Source: Thiotrichales bacterium (GTDB taxonomy: Bacteria > Pseudomonadota > Gammaproteobacteria > HK1). From it: a stretch of DNA of 64,000 nt. A program made the translations under genes and the position numbers. Of this stretch, positions 17,680-26,315 are shown piece by piece. The stretch spans positions 62,001 through 126,000 of the forward strand of contig JAPOSC010000034.1 in NCBI GenBank assembly GCA_026709935.1, in the 5' to 3' direction. A model generated the notes under the pieces. It worked only from the letters and a program-made list of their open reading frames with translations. It had not been told where the DNA came from and made no database searches. Each line of letters starts with the position of its first letter. Positions within the stretch are counted from its first letter, which is position 1.

Positions 17680-19524
17680 TCAGTCTACGATGTGATAGAC
17701 GGGAGCCTTCTCCATCTCCCACTCGCCCGAGTTCCGGTCGTAGCGGGACACCGTGAAGCAGTGCCAGTCGGTGTCGTCCAGCCTGGGATGATCGGCCCGG
17801 TAGTAGTAGCCCGGCCACCGTGTTTCAGTGCGGAACATCGTGTGCTGGGCCACCGACTCCGAGGCCAGGACGCGGTGGTGGAGCTCCCAGGCGCGCTGGA
17901 GCTGATGGAGGTCTTCGGCCGCGAGATGCTCCAGATCTTCCTTCAGCATGCCCAGCAGCTCGAGCCCCCGGGTGAGCAACGGCTCGTTGGTGGTGTAGTG
18001 GGCACTGATGCCGCCGACGTACTCGTCCATCAGCTTCTCGAGCCGCTGGAGTCCGTTGATGGGCAGGATGTAGCTCGGTGAGACGGTTCCCGCCACGATC
18101 TCGTTGCGTCCCACCCGGTAGTTCTCCAGAGGCTGGTAGATCACCTTGCGCAGTTCGTCGTACTGCCGCTCGCTGACCCGGGGCTGCTCGTTGCGCAGAT
18201 CCATCACGTAGTTGACGGCCGCCTTGGCCGCGATCCGCCCTTCGGTGAATGACCCGGACGAGAACTTGTGGGCGGTCCCGCCGATGGTGTCGCCGGCGCC
18301 GAACAGCCCGTCCACGGTCATCATCCGGTTGTATCCCCACTGGTACTCGTCGGGCGCGTAGTCCGACGGGCCGCTCGCCCAGGCACCGGAGCACGTGGCG
18401 TGCGAACCCATGACATATGGCTCCGAGGTGGTCAGCTCGGGATTGATGTGCTTGGGATCGATGTTCTGGGATGCCCAGACCACCGCCTGTCCGATGGTCA
18501 TGCCGAGGAAGTTCTCCCAGCCCACGGTTTCCTTGTGCGGGTCCTGGAAGGCTTCCTTCGTCACCATGCGAATCGGACCGTTCCCCGCCTTCACTTCCTC
18601 GAGGAATGCATGGTTGCGCAGACAGGTCGGTACCGGGTGCCGGTCGATGTAGTCACCGACCAGCGCCTTGGTGTGGTCGTACCACCGGGATTCGTACTCC
18701 TGGCCGTACGCGTTCTCGGTGTAGGTCTTCAGATGCAGGAAGTAGGCGCCGACCGGGCCGTAGCCGTCCTTGAATCGGGTGAGGACGATCCGGTTTTCCA
18801 TCTGCGTCATCTTGGCGCCGGCGAGTATGGGCAGTGCGTAGGCGGAGGCGCTGCTCCACGGGGCGTACCAGGTTCGGCCCATGCCCTCGCCCACCGCGCG
18901 AGGTTTGTAGATGTGCGAGGCGCCGCCGGCGCAGACGATGACCGCTTTCGCCCGGAAGACATGAAAGTCGCCGGTGCGCACGTTGAAGCCGACGGCTCCG
19001 GCGACCCGGTTGGAATTGCCCTCGTCCATCAGCAGGTGGGTCACCATGATCCGGTTGTAGATCTCGGTGGCGGCCTTGCGGGCGGCCTCGGCCACGATCG
19101 GCTTGTAGCTCTCGCCGTGGATCATGATCTGCCACTTGCCTTCGCGCTGATAACGCCCGGTCTCGGGATCCCGCATGATGGGCAAGCCCCACTCCTCGAA
19201 CTTGTGCACGGTGGAGTCGACGTGGCGCGCGATGTCGTAACCGAGGTCTTCGCGCACGAGTCCCATGAGGTCGTTGCGCGCATAGCGGACGTGATCCTCG
19301 GGCTGGTTCTCGTCCCACTGCATGCCCATGTAGCAGTTGATGGCGTACAGGCCCTGCGCGACCGCGCCGCTGCGCTCGATGTTCGCCTTCTCCACGCACA
19401 CGACCTTCAGATCGCGCCCCCAGTACCGGGATTCGTAGGTGGCGCCGCAGCCGGCCATGCCGCCGCCGACCACGAGAATGTCGGAGTCCACGAATACCGT
19501 CTTTCGCCGGTTGAAGAGTCCCAT
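17680..19524 (-). CDS. aprA: adenylylsulfate reductase alpha subunit
   Basis: FAD-containing catalytic subunit of APS reductase, 614 residues, the family length. The FAD-binding motif is ILVVGGGMAGCGATYESRYW (about residues 17-36). The dinucleotide and substrate regions are recognisable in ERSGAVAQGLYAINCYMG, CAGGASHIYKPRAVGEGMGR and DGLFGAGDTIGGTAHKFSSGSFTEGR. In sulfur oxidisers the enzyme forms APS from sulfite and AMP in the cytoplasm. The ATG overlaps the aprB stop by 1 nt (TGATG). The presence of aprM rather than qmoABC fits the oxidative lineage of Allochromatium-type APS reductases. Confidence 0.97.
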   Translation of the reverse strand: MGLFNRRKTVFVDSDILVVGGGMAGCGATYESRYWGRDLKVVCVEKANIERSGAVAQGLYAINCYMGMQWDENQPEDHVRYARNDLMGLVREDLGYDIARHVDSTVHKFEEWGLPIMRDPETGRYQREGKWQIMIHGESYKPIVAEAARKAATEIYNRIMVTHLLMDEGNSNRVAGAVGFNVRTGDFHVFRAKAVIVCAGGASHIYKPRAVGEGMGRTWYAPWSSASAYALPILAGAKMTQMENRIVLTRFKDGYGPVGAYFLHLKTYTENAYGQEYESRWYDHTKALVGDYIDRHPVPTCLRNHAFLEEVKAGNGPIRMVTKEAFQDPHKETVGWENFLGMTIGQAVVWASQNIDPKHINPELTTSEPYVMGSHATCSGAWASGPSDYAPDEYQWGYNRMMTVDGLFGAGDTIGGTAHKFSSGSFTEGRIAAKAAVNYVMDLRNEQPRVSERQYDELRKVIYQPLENYRVGRNEIVAGTVSPSYILPINGLQRLEKLMDEYVGGISAHYTTNEPLLTRGLELLGMLKEDLEHLAAEDLHQLQRAWELHHRVLASESVAQHTMFRTETRWPGYYYRADHPRLDDTDWHCFTVSRYDRNSGEWEMEKAPVYHIVD

Positions 19525-19988
19525 CAGACCACCCCCTGCTTGAGCTGGTCCGGCGCCAACGCCGGCAGGCCGCTCGCGATGTTGAGGGCGTCCGGCTCGT
19601 GCGCGAGTTCCTGGGACTGCATGGCATCGCCACTCGGCGGGGGCAGATCGGCCGGTGACGGGATCGAGCCCCAGGGCGTGGTCCGGATCGGAGAGACGAA
19701 GTTCTTTACCCGTCCGTCCCGGAATTCGATACGCCAGGAAATCGTGCCCTTTGCTTCCTCGCGCAGCGCTCGCACGCTGTGGCCGAGCGGAGCGAAGTCC
19801 GCGTAGCCGCGCGCGTCAATGGCGTTCTGGGGGCAGGCCTTGACGCAGGAGTAGCACTCCCAGCACATGTTGGGCTCGATGTTGTAAGCGCGGCGGTAGG
19901 TCTTGTCGATGTGCATGATGTCCGAAGGACAGACATCCACGCAGTGACCACAACCGTCGCAGCGCGTCATGTAGACGAATGTCGGCAT
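19524..19988 (-). CDS. aprB: adenylylsulfate reductase beta subunit
   Basis: Iron-sulfur subunit of APS reductase, 154 residues. Two [4Fe-4S] ligand sets are visible: CDGCGHCVDVCP (about residues 9-20) and CWECYSCVKACP (about 42-53). A C-terminal tail of about 80 residues wraps AprA in known structures. It transfers electrons between the AprA flavin and the membrane partner AprM. It is followed directly by aprA with a 1-nt overlap and preceded by aprM by 72 bp. Confidence 0.97.
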   Translation of the reverse strand: MPTFVYMTRCDGCGHCVDVCPSDIMHIDKTYRRAYNIEPNMCWECYSCVKACPQNAIDARGYADFAPLGHSVRALREEAKGTISWRIEFRDGRVKNFVSPIRTTPWGSIPSPADLPPPSGDAMQSQELAHEPDALNIASGLPALAPDQLKQGVV

Positions 19989-20060
19989 GGGATTCGACCA
20001 GTTGTCGGGTTGATAGGGAGGTGGCCCGGGTGTGGCTCGGGTTGGTTCGGGGTGGCTCGG

Positions 20061-20849
20061 TCAGTAGTTCTGGGGCGCTCTGCGCGCACTGCCGAACTCC
20101 TCCGGCCGGTCGGCCGGCGGGGGCAGCTTGCTTCGCGACCCGTCCGCTTCCGATACACGCTTCTGCAACGCCGCGGCGGGCTTGAAGAACATGTGCGCGA
20201 ACTTCGACCAGGGCACCGATGCGAACAGCAAGGTGGTGGTGAGGACATAGAGGGCGAAGAACACCCCGGCCCCCCATGACGCTCCCGCCCCTTGCAGGAA
20301 CGACCACACGAGACCCAGGGTCACGCTTGCGAGAAGCGACAGGATGAAGAGGTCCGCGTGCATGACCCGGAATGGCGAGTTGCCCTCGGCCGAGACGTCG
20401 GCGCGGATGAAGAACCAGAACCAGTACCCGCCGACGCAGACCATCAGCGCCCCGACATGCCACAGGATCGGCAGAACATCGGGGGCCGGGGTGTCGGGGG
20501 TCGGGTATCCGAAGACCATGATCGCGGTGGTGACGATGTAGGCCAGAAAGCCGTACATCGTCAGGAGATGAGCGATTCGCCGCCGCGCATTGCAGAATTC
20601 TCCGGAGGTCAGCACCTCCACGCAGAGCGTCCGGAGCGCAAGCGATACAAGCTCTCCGCTGCCGACCTGTCTCGCCCCTCTGCTTGCCGCGCTGCGCCAG
20701 TTGTCGAAGAAGTATCTGGCGCTTCCCTTGTGAATGACGTCGTACAGGGTGCCGGCCACCACCAGGACCACCATCACGATGACATATGCCTGCACGATGG
20801 CCGGTCCGATGGATGCCGAAAGCTCGACGAAGGGGTTGTGGGTAAACAT
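20061..20849 (-). CDS. aprM: APS reductase membrane anchor AprM
   Basis: A 262-residue integral membrane protein with about five to six helices (first one AYVIVMVVLVVAGTLYDVI). Its resemblance to the membrane half of QmoC/heterodisulfide-reductase-type subunits, together with its place directly before aprBA, identifies it as AprM, the proposed electron link from AprBA to the quinone pool. His residues in helices (RRIAHLL, ILWHVGAL, VMHADL) could ligate heme. The C-terminal 35 residues are hydrophilic. The promoter of aprMBA must lie in the 193-bp gap shared with the divergent nitroreductase gene. Confidence 0.88.
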   Translation of the reverse strand: MFTHNPFVELSASIGPAIVQAYVIVMVVLVVAGTLYDVIHKGSARYFFDNWRSAASRGARQVGSGELVSLALRTLCVEVLTSGEFCNARRRIAHLLTMYGFLAYIVTTAIMVFGYPTPDTPAPDVLPILWHVGALMVCVGGYWFWFFIRADVSAEGNSPFRVMHADLFILSLLASVTLGLVWSFLQGAGASWGAGVFFALYVLTTTLLFASVPWSKFAHMFFKPAAALQKRVSEADGSRSKLPPPADRPEEFGSARRAPQNY

Positions 20850-21042
20850 GGCTCTCGTTCTCCGGGTCGCTGCCGTTCGCCGCGAAGACTTCCGTATGAC
20901 GACCGATTATGTTCAATCCGAGGCCGAAATGCCCCCAAGGATTCCTTATGCCGCAATAACGTCCACTGCCGGGCGTTCCGTTTTGCGGGGTAAGCGGGCA
21001 ACATTCATTCGACACTCCCCAGCCCTGCGAGGACTCTCTACC

Positions 21043-21687
21043 ATGGAAATGATCCGTCTCGAGGCGCCGCCCGAGCTCGACATGCCGATCGGCGAAGCAA
21101 TGTTCACCCAGCGCGCGATCCGTCGGCTCGATCCAATGCGGCCAATTTCCGACGTGCACCTGAAAATCCTTCTCGACGCCGCTTCCAAGGCACCGAGTGG
21201 TGGCAACCGCCAGCCGGCCCGGTTCCTCGTCGTGCGGAACCGGGACCGCATCCGGGAATTCGGGAAGCTCTACCACGAGGCGTGGTGGGCGAAGCGCCGG
21301 GACGACTACGGATGGACGGGCAAGGAAGATATCCCGCCTGGCTCCGTCTACGAAATGCCGTCACGGCTTGCCGACGAGATGGCGGATGCTCCGGTGATCG
21401 TGCTCGCGCTATCGACGGGTGTTCAGCAGTTCGCGCACTCGGTTTTCCCGCCGGTGCAGAACCTTCTGCTCGCGGCGCGGGCGCTTGGAATCGGATCGGT
21501 GCTGACGACGCTGCACCCGCAGGTGATGGAGCGGGTGTACGCGATGTTCGGGATTCCGGCGGAGGCCGAGTTTCACTGCTGCATTCCCCTCGGGTATCCG
21601 AGAGGCAGGTTCGGATCGACGAGGAGGCTGCCATCGTCGGAGACGACGAGTTGGGAGCGCTGGAATGAAAGACCTCCGTGGGCGTGA
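21043..21687 (+). CDS. nitroreductase-family flavoprotein
   Basis: A 214-residue FMN-dependent nitroreductase-fold protein. The N-terminal flavin-binding pattern is TQRAIRRLDP, then AASKAPSGGNRQPARFLVVR, and the C-terminal half has the GIGSVLTTLHP segment and CCIPLGYPRGRFG. Substrates in this family range from nitroaromatics to quinones and flavins and cannot be told from the sequence. The ATG at 21043 fits the family N-terminus; an ATG two codons later is possible. It is divergent from aprM. Its last five codons and stop lie inside a 15-bp hairpin. Confidence 0.9.
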   Translation: MEMIRLEAPPELDMPIGEAMFTQRAIRRLDPMRPISDVHLKILLDAASKAPSGGNRQPARFLVVRNRDRIREFGKLYHEAWWAKRRDDYGWTGKEDIPPGSVYEMPSRLADEMADAPVIVLALSTGVQQFAHSVFPPVQNLLLAARALGIGSVLTTLHPQVMERVYAMFGIPAEAEFHCCIPLGYPRGRFGSTRRLPSSETTSWERWNERPPWA

Positions 21688-21702
21688 CGCCCACGGAGGT
21701 CT
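21670..21702. terminator. 15-bp perfect hairpin over the nitroreductase stop codon
   Basis: AGACCTCCGTGGGCG (21670-21684) pairs perfectly with CGCCCACGGAGGTCT (21688-21702). The 3-nt loop is the TGA stop codon itself. There is no T tract on the + side; on the - side it is followed by TTTCATT. Convergent genes lie on both sides, so it probably acts as a shared terminator or mRNA 3' end. Confidence 0.65.
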
Positions 21703-21790
21703 CGTGCGGTTGCCAAAGCGAGGGCGCTGAAGTCGATTATTGCGTCCGGCCCTGTACCGGCGGCCGTACGACTTCGGTGCTCAGCTCTCC

Positions 21791-22432
21791 TTATCCGTCC
21801 TTTTTTTCGGACTGCGCCTTGGCCTTCTTGGTCGGGCGATTCGCCTGCACCTTCGCCTTCGCCTTCACCTTCTTCTTGGCCGTCGGTGTCGCCTTGGTCT
21901 TGGCTGTTGTCTTGGCCTTGGCTTTCGGCGTTGCAGGTTCGCCGAGTCGGCTGGCGGCTTCGCGTTTGCCGAGTCCCCTGATCGACGCCAATGCCGCGAT
22001 GCTGCTCTCCCGGGGACGCGCCTTTTCCTGTTCCCAGTTGTAGATCGACAGCCCCGATACTCCGACGAGCTTGCCGTAGCTGTCGGCCGAGAGCCCGAGT
22101 TGTTCACGGTGCGTCTTCAGGCCCTTTGCGGAAAAGCGCGAGCGCTTGGAACCGGAATCGGATTCGGCCCCAGTCCTGGCAGTGGCCGCGGGTTCCGTCG
22201 CCTTCGCAGCAACCTTCTTTTTGCCCGTCTTCTTGCGGGCAGTCGGTTCGGGCGCACTCGGTTTGCGTTGCGGGGACAGCATGCGTTGAAGTCCGCCGAT
22301 CTGGCGTTTCAATGCGGCAATTTCGCGCTCGCACTGCGCTACCGTCCTGATCGTTCCCGCCGTTTGCTGGCGGATTTCCTTGCGTGCGACTCGGCTGATT
22401 TCTTCCTTTAAAGCACTTGCAAGATTTGCCAT
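21791..22432 (-). CDS. HTH DNA-binding protein with histone-H1-like lysine-rich tail
   Basis: A 213-residue protein of three parts. Residues 1-50 are a predicted coiled coil (EREIAALKRQIGGLQRML). A basic linker follows, then an XRE-like helix-turn-helix at about 100-160 (LKTHREQLGLSADSYGKLVG, then LSIYNWEQEKARPRESSI). The C-terminal 45 residues are almost only Lys, Ala, Thr and Pro (KAKAKTTAKTKATPTAKKKV), as in bacterial H1-like proteins such as AlgP or Hc1. Nucleoid organisation or global regulation is plausible. ATG at 22432 is preferred over a TTG four codons upstream that abuts the GGGAG site. Confidence 0.75.
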   Translation of the reverse strand: MANLASALKEEISRVARKEIRQQTAGTIRTVAQCEREIAALKRQIGGLQRMLSPQRKPSAPEPTARKKTGKKKVAAKATEPAATARTGAESDSGSKRSRFSAKGLKTHREQLGLSADSYGKLVGVSGLSIYNWEQEKARPRESSIAALASIRGLGKREAASRLGEPATPKAKAKTTAKTKATPTAKKKVKAKAKVQANRPTKKAKAQSEKKDG

Positions 22433-22830
22433 TGGATGAGTCAACTCCCTGGGTGTTCTCTAGTCACAATGCGTATCTGCACGGGGGGAACCACGCCGGC
22501 AAGGCACCTGTCCTGTCGACATCTCCAGGGTGCCGCGCACGCGGCGGATCCAATCGGTTTCTTTCGTTTTCCCGCGCCGTGCTTGCGCAGTACGCAAGAC
22601 TACTACATTTCCGGCCGCAATCAATGCTCGACCAATGCGTACGTGAAGAAGATCAGCATCCGGCCGCGTTTCTCACAAGTCCCTGAGCTGGAGTCACTGC
22701 CCCGTGACTGCATCTCGATCCTTGCCGAGAGCTGGCGAGAAATGCGATCCGGGGAGCCGTCTGTCGATGACCCGGCGCATGCCGCGCATCGAATACTTGC
22801 GAGAGCGCGACGGGCGTCTTCCAGGCGGGG
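22433..22830. other. 398-bp gap between rho and the HTH/H1-like gene
   Basis: This stretch must hold the end of the rho transcript and the promoter of the HTH/H1-like gene. No conserved coding pattern, strong hairpin or repeat was seen. The open frames crossing it have no family features. Confidence 0.5.
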
Positions 22831-24090
22831 TTATTGCCGTCGCATGGCGGCGAAGAATTCGGCATTCGTCTTCGTCGCCTTGAGTCGGTCGATCAGGAAC
22901 TCGATCGCCGCCACTTCCTCCATGGGTGCGAGGAGCTTTCGCAGAATCCAGGCTTTCTGAAGGTCCGCCGCCTTGACCAGCAAGTCTTCGCGCCGGGTGC
23001 CCGACCGGTCGATATTGATCGACGGGAAGATGCGACGTTCGGCGATCTTGCGTTCCATTTGGATTTCGCTGTTGCCGGTGCCCTTGAACTCTTCGTAGAT
23101 GACGTCGTCCATCCGCGACCCGGTATCGACGAGAGCGGTGGCGACGATGGTGAGACTGCCGCCTTCCTCGATGTTGCGCGCCGCACCGAAGAACCGTTTC
23201 GGCCGCTGCAGTGCGTTGGCGTCGACCCCGCCGGTGAGAACCTTGCCCGAGGAGGGCATCACGGTGTTGTACGCGCGCGCGAGGCGGGTGATGGAATCCA
23301 GCAGGATCACGACGTCACGCTTGTGTTCGGCAAGACGCTTGGCCTTCTCGATCACCATCTCCGCCACCTGCACATGACGGCTGGCCGGTTCGTCGAAAGT
23401 GCTGGATACGACTTCGCCGCGTACCGAGCGCGCCATCTCCGTGACTTCTTCGGGCCGCTCGTCGATGAGGAGCACGATGAGATAGCACTCTTCGTGGTTC
23501 GACATGATCGAATGGGCGACGCTTTGCAGCATCATCGTCTTGCCGGCTTTCGGAGGAGAGACCACGAGCGCGCGCTGGCCCTTGCCGATCGGCGCGATCA
23601 GGTCGATCACCCTCGGCGTGAGATCTTCGGTGCTGCCGTTGCCCCGTTCGAGATGAAGGCGCTCGTTCGGAAAGAGCGGGGTCAGATTCTCGAACAGCAT
23701 CTTGTTCTTCGACGCATCGGGGCTGTCGTAGTTGATGCGGTCGACCTTGAGCAGCGCGAAGTAGCGTTCTCCTTCCTTCGGGGGTCGGATCTTGCCCGCT
23801 ATGGTGTCGCCGGTGCGCAGACTGAATCGCCGGATCTGGCTCGGGCTGACGTAGATGTCGTCGGGGCCGGCGAGGTAGGAGCTGTCGGCCGAGCGCAGGA
23901 ATCCGAATCCGTCCTGCAGGATCTCCAGCACCCCGTCTCCGTAGATGTCTTCACCTCGCCTCGCGTGGCCTTTGAGGATGGTGAAAATGATGTCCTGCTT
24001 GCGTTGCCGAGCCACGCCGTCGATGCCCATCTGCTGCGAGAGCTTGAGAAGCTCCGGCGCGGGCATCTGCTTCAGTTCGGTAAGGTTCAT
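22831..24090 (-). CDS. rho: transcription termination factor Rho
   Basis: Hexameric RNA-dependent ATPase helicase that terminates transcription, 419 residues, the same length as in E. coli. The N-terminus begins [17 protein letters not shown] (Rho_N), followed by the cold-shock-like RNA-binding domain ([20 protein letters not shown]) and the ATPase core with Walker [12 protein letters not shown] and Walker [16 protein letters not shown]. The start at 24090 matches the family; upstream in-frame codons do not. It follows trxA in the conserved order rhlB / trxA-rho. Confidence 0.97.
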   Translation of the reverse strand: MNLTELKQMPAPELLKLSQQMGIDGVARQRKQDIIFTILKGHARRGEDIYGDGVLEILQDGFGFLRSADSSYLAGPDDIYVSPSQIRRFSLRTGDTIAGKIRPPKEGERYFALLKVDRINYDSPDASKNKMLFENLTPLFPNERLHLERGNGSTEDLTPRVIDLIAPIGKGQRALVVSPPKAGKTMMLQSVAHSIMSNHEECYLIVLLIDERPEEVTEMARSVRGEVVSSTFDEPASRHVQVAEMVIEKAKRLAEHKRDVVILLDSITRLARAYNTVMPSSGKVLTGGVDANALQRPKRFFGAARNIEEGGSLTIVATALVDTGSRMDDVIYEEFKGTGNSEIQMERKIAERRIFPSINIDRSGTRREDLLVKAADLQKAWILRKLLAPMEEVAAIEFLIDRLKATKTNAEFFAAMRRQ

Positions 24091-24361
24091 GTTTCGCGTT
24101 GCTTGCGTCGCGCTGATGCAGCGCCTGGGGAATGGATCGATGCGCACGAACTCCACCGCGCGGGATGCGCGGAGAACGGCGCCGGACTATGGACTTTGAG
24201 GCTTGTTCGGAGTGTGTGAAGCGATGGGCGGTCTTGCTTGAGCCGCCTTTGAACACCAACGCTATCACGGTGTTTCGGCAGCGTCCACCCGGATCGTGCA
24301 GTTTCCCCCGGCGATTGCAGCAAAAGGGAGCAGGGCCGAGGGCAGGCCCTCTGCGTTGGAC

Positions 24362-24394
24362 GCCGATGACGCACCCGGGGAGTGCGTCATCGGC
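24362..24394 (-). terminator. 13-bp perfect hairpin between trxA and rho
   Basis: GCCGATGACGCAC (24362-24374) pairs perfectly with GTGCGTCATCGGC (24382-24394) across a 7-nt loop, 10 nt beyond the trxA stop. It may end trxA transcripts or attenuate read-through into rho. There is no T tract. The rest of the 313-bp trxA-rho gap shows no gene. Confidence 0.55.
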
Positions 24395-24403
24395 TTCCCC
24401 GAT

Positions 24404-24730
24404 TCAAATGTTGCTGTCGAGAAACGCCGCAAGCTGGGACTTCGAGAGGGCACCGACCTTCGTCGCCTCGACGTTGCCATCCTTGAAGAGCATCAGGGTC
24501 GGGATTCCCCGGATACCGTACTTCGGCGGAGTCGAGGGATTCTCGTCGATGTTCAGCTTTGCGATCTTGAGCCGTCCTGCGTATTCTTCCGCGATCTCGC
24601 CCAGGACCGGTGCGATCGCCTTGCACGGGCCGCACCACTCGGCCCAGTAGTCGACGAGCACGGGGTCCTCGGCTTTGAGGACATCTTCCTCAAAGCTCCC
24701 GTCGGTGACATGAACGATCTTGTCGCTCAC
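24404..24730 (-). CDS. trxA: thioredoxin 1
   Basis: Cytoplasmic thiol-disulfide reductase, 108 residues. The active site is WAEWCGPCK (about residues 28-36) and the cis-Pro loop is [18 protein letters not shown] at 24730 with GGAGG 8 nt upstream gives the usual N-terminus [13 protein letters not shown], so the upstream in-frame ATG (five codons) is not needed. It is divergent from rhlB and precedes rho, as in Gammaproteobacteria. Confidence 0.96.
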   Translation of the reverse strand: MSDKIVHVTDGSFEEDVLKAEDPVLVDYWAEWCGPCKAIAPVLGEIAEEYAGRLKIAKLNIDENPSTPPKYGIRGIPTLMLFKDGNVEATKVGALSKSQLAAFLDSNI

Positions 24731-24878
24731 TGCAGTTGCCTCCAAGTGTCGAGGGTGAGCGATTGTGAGCGGATCCGAATCTGCAATTCAAGCGTCTCCG
24801 TCTCACTCGTCCGTGGCGTGCCCCCCCGCTGGAGCGGCCCCGCCGGACAAAACCTGCCTGGAGCTCAACGAGTTACTC

Positions 24879-26315
24879 ATGGAACATCAAATGCGAATCG
24901 CCACGCTTCCCCGAATGAATTCTTCTCCCCCGGACTTGCAGCCCGACGACAATGCGGGCGCTATCCCTCCTGAACCCGAACCACCACCGCCGCTCCCCGG
25001 TGACGGCTCGGCTCCCGAACGGTTGCGCACCGGCGTGAAGTTCGCGAGTTTCGACCTCGAACCGACCATCCTGCGCGGCCTCGACGACGCCGGTTTCGAA
25101 TACTGCACGCCCATTCAGGCCCAGTCGCTGCCGGCAATGCTGGCCGGCCGGGACGTCGAAGGACAGGCCCAGACCGGCACCGGAAAGACCGCCGCGTTCC
25201 TGGTCGGGATCATGAACCGGCTGCTGCGCGAGCCGCCGCCGGCGGAGGCCGAGGGCAGCCAGCCCCGGGCCGTGGTCATTGCGCCTACCCGCGAGCTGGC
25301 GGTGCAGATCCACGCCGACGCCGAGCAGCTTGGCCGGCATACCGGCCTGCGGTTCGGCGTGGTCTTCGGCGGGACTGGCTACGAGTCCCAGCGCCGCATG
25401 CTCGCCGACGGTCTCGATGTGCTGATCGGCACTCCGGGGCGGCTCATCGACTACTTCAAGCAGAAGGTCTATCACCTGAAGGCGGTGCGGGTGGCGGTGC
25501 TCGACGAGGCGGACCGGATGTTCGACCTGGGGTTCATCCGCGACATCCGCTACCTGCTGAGGCGCATGCCGCCCCCGCAGCAGCGGCTGAGCCTCCTGTT
25601 CTCGGCCACGCTCTCGATGCGGGTCCGCGAGCTCGCGTACGAACACATGCATTCCCCGACGATGGTCGACGCGACCCCGGAGAACAACGTCACCGTCGCC
25701 TCCGTCACCCAGCGGCTCTTTCACGTTGGCGAGCACGAGAAGATTCCGCTGCTCATCGGGCTGCTCCGGCGCATGGATGTCACGCGCACGATCATCTTCT
25801 TCAACACCAAGCGTGAAGCGGAGAAGGTTGATGCGTGGCTGGCCGGCAACGGTTTCATCGCCGGCATGCTGACCGGTGACGTGCCGCAGAAGAAGCGCCT
25901 TGCCCTGCTCGACCAGTTCAAGCGCGGCGAGCTGCCGATTCTCCTCGCCACGGACGTGGCCGCACGGGGGCTGCACATTCCGGACGTGAGTCATGTCTTC
26001 AACTACGACCTGCCGCAGGACGCCGAGGACTACGTGCACCGTGTCGGGCGAACCGCCCGCGCCGGCGCGAAGGGCGACGCGGTGAGTTTCTCGTGCGAAC
26101 GGTTCTGCTATTCGCTGACCGAGATCGAAGCCTTCATCGGACAGTCGATCCCGGCCGAGGTGGCGAGCGCGGAGCTGCTGGCGGACCTGGACCCCCCGGA
26201 CCGGCGTCGGCATCCGCGGCTGCCGGGCCAGCGCCGGGGCCATGGCCAGGGTCGTAGCTCTTCCGGCGGCCCGCGCCGCGGCCCGCGGCGCCGGCCCCGG
26301 GAGACCCGATCGTGA
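24879..26315 (+). CDS. rhlB: ATP-dependent RNA helicase RhlB
   Basis: DEAD-box RNA helicase, about 478 residues from the ATG at 24879; other in-frame ATGs at 24891 and 24915 are possible because no clear ribosome site is seen. Motifs are Q (F-x17-CTPIQ), Walker A AQTGTGKT, PTRELAVQIHADAEQL (identical in style to RhlB), DEAD in VLDEADRMFDLGF, SAT in FSATLSMRVREL, and HRVGRTARAG. The N-terminal 50 residues are Pro-rich, and the C-terminus is a long Arg/Gly tail as in RhlB. It unwinds RNA in the degradosome. The stop overlaps the next gene by 4 nt. Confidence 0.92.
   Translation: MEHQMRIATLPRMNSSPPDLQPDDNAGAIPPEPEPPPPLPGDGSAPERLRTGVKFASFDLEPTILRGLDDAGFEYCTPIQAQSLPAMLAGRDVEGQAQTGTGKTAAFLVGIMNRLLREPPPAEAEGSQPRAVVIAPTRELAVQIHADAEQLGRHTGLRFGVVFGGTGYESQRRMLADGLDVLIGTPGRLIDYFKQKVYHLKAVRVAVLDEADRMFDLGFIRDIRYLLRRMPPPQQRLSLLFSATLSMRVRELAYEHMHSPTMVDATPENNVTVASVTQRLFHVGEHEKIPLLIGLLRRMDVTRTIIFFNTKREAEKVDAWLAGNGFIAGMLTGDVPQKKRLALLDQFKRGELPILLATDVAARGLHIPDVSHVFNYDLPQDAEDYVHRVGRTARAGAKGDAVSFSCERFCYSLTEIEAFIGQSIPAEVASAELLADLDPPDRRRHPRLPGQRRGHGQGRSSSGGPRRGPRRRPRETRS

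Noticed and set aside
22436-22960. Open frames in the gap between rho and the HTH/H1-like gene
   Set aside because: They overlap the end of rho, have unusual composition and lack any motif or start signal.
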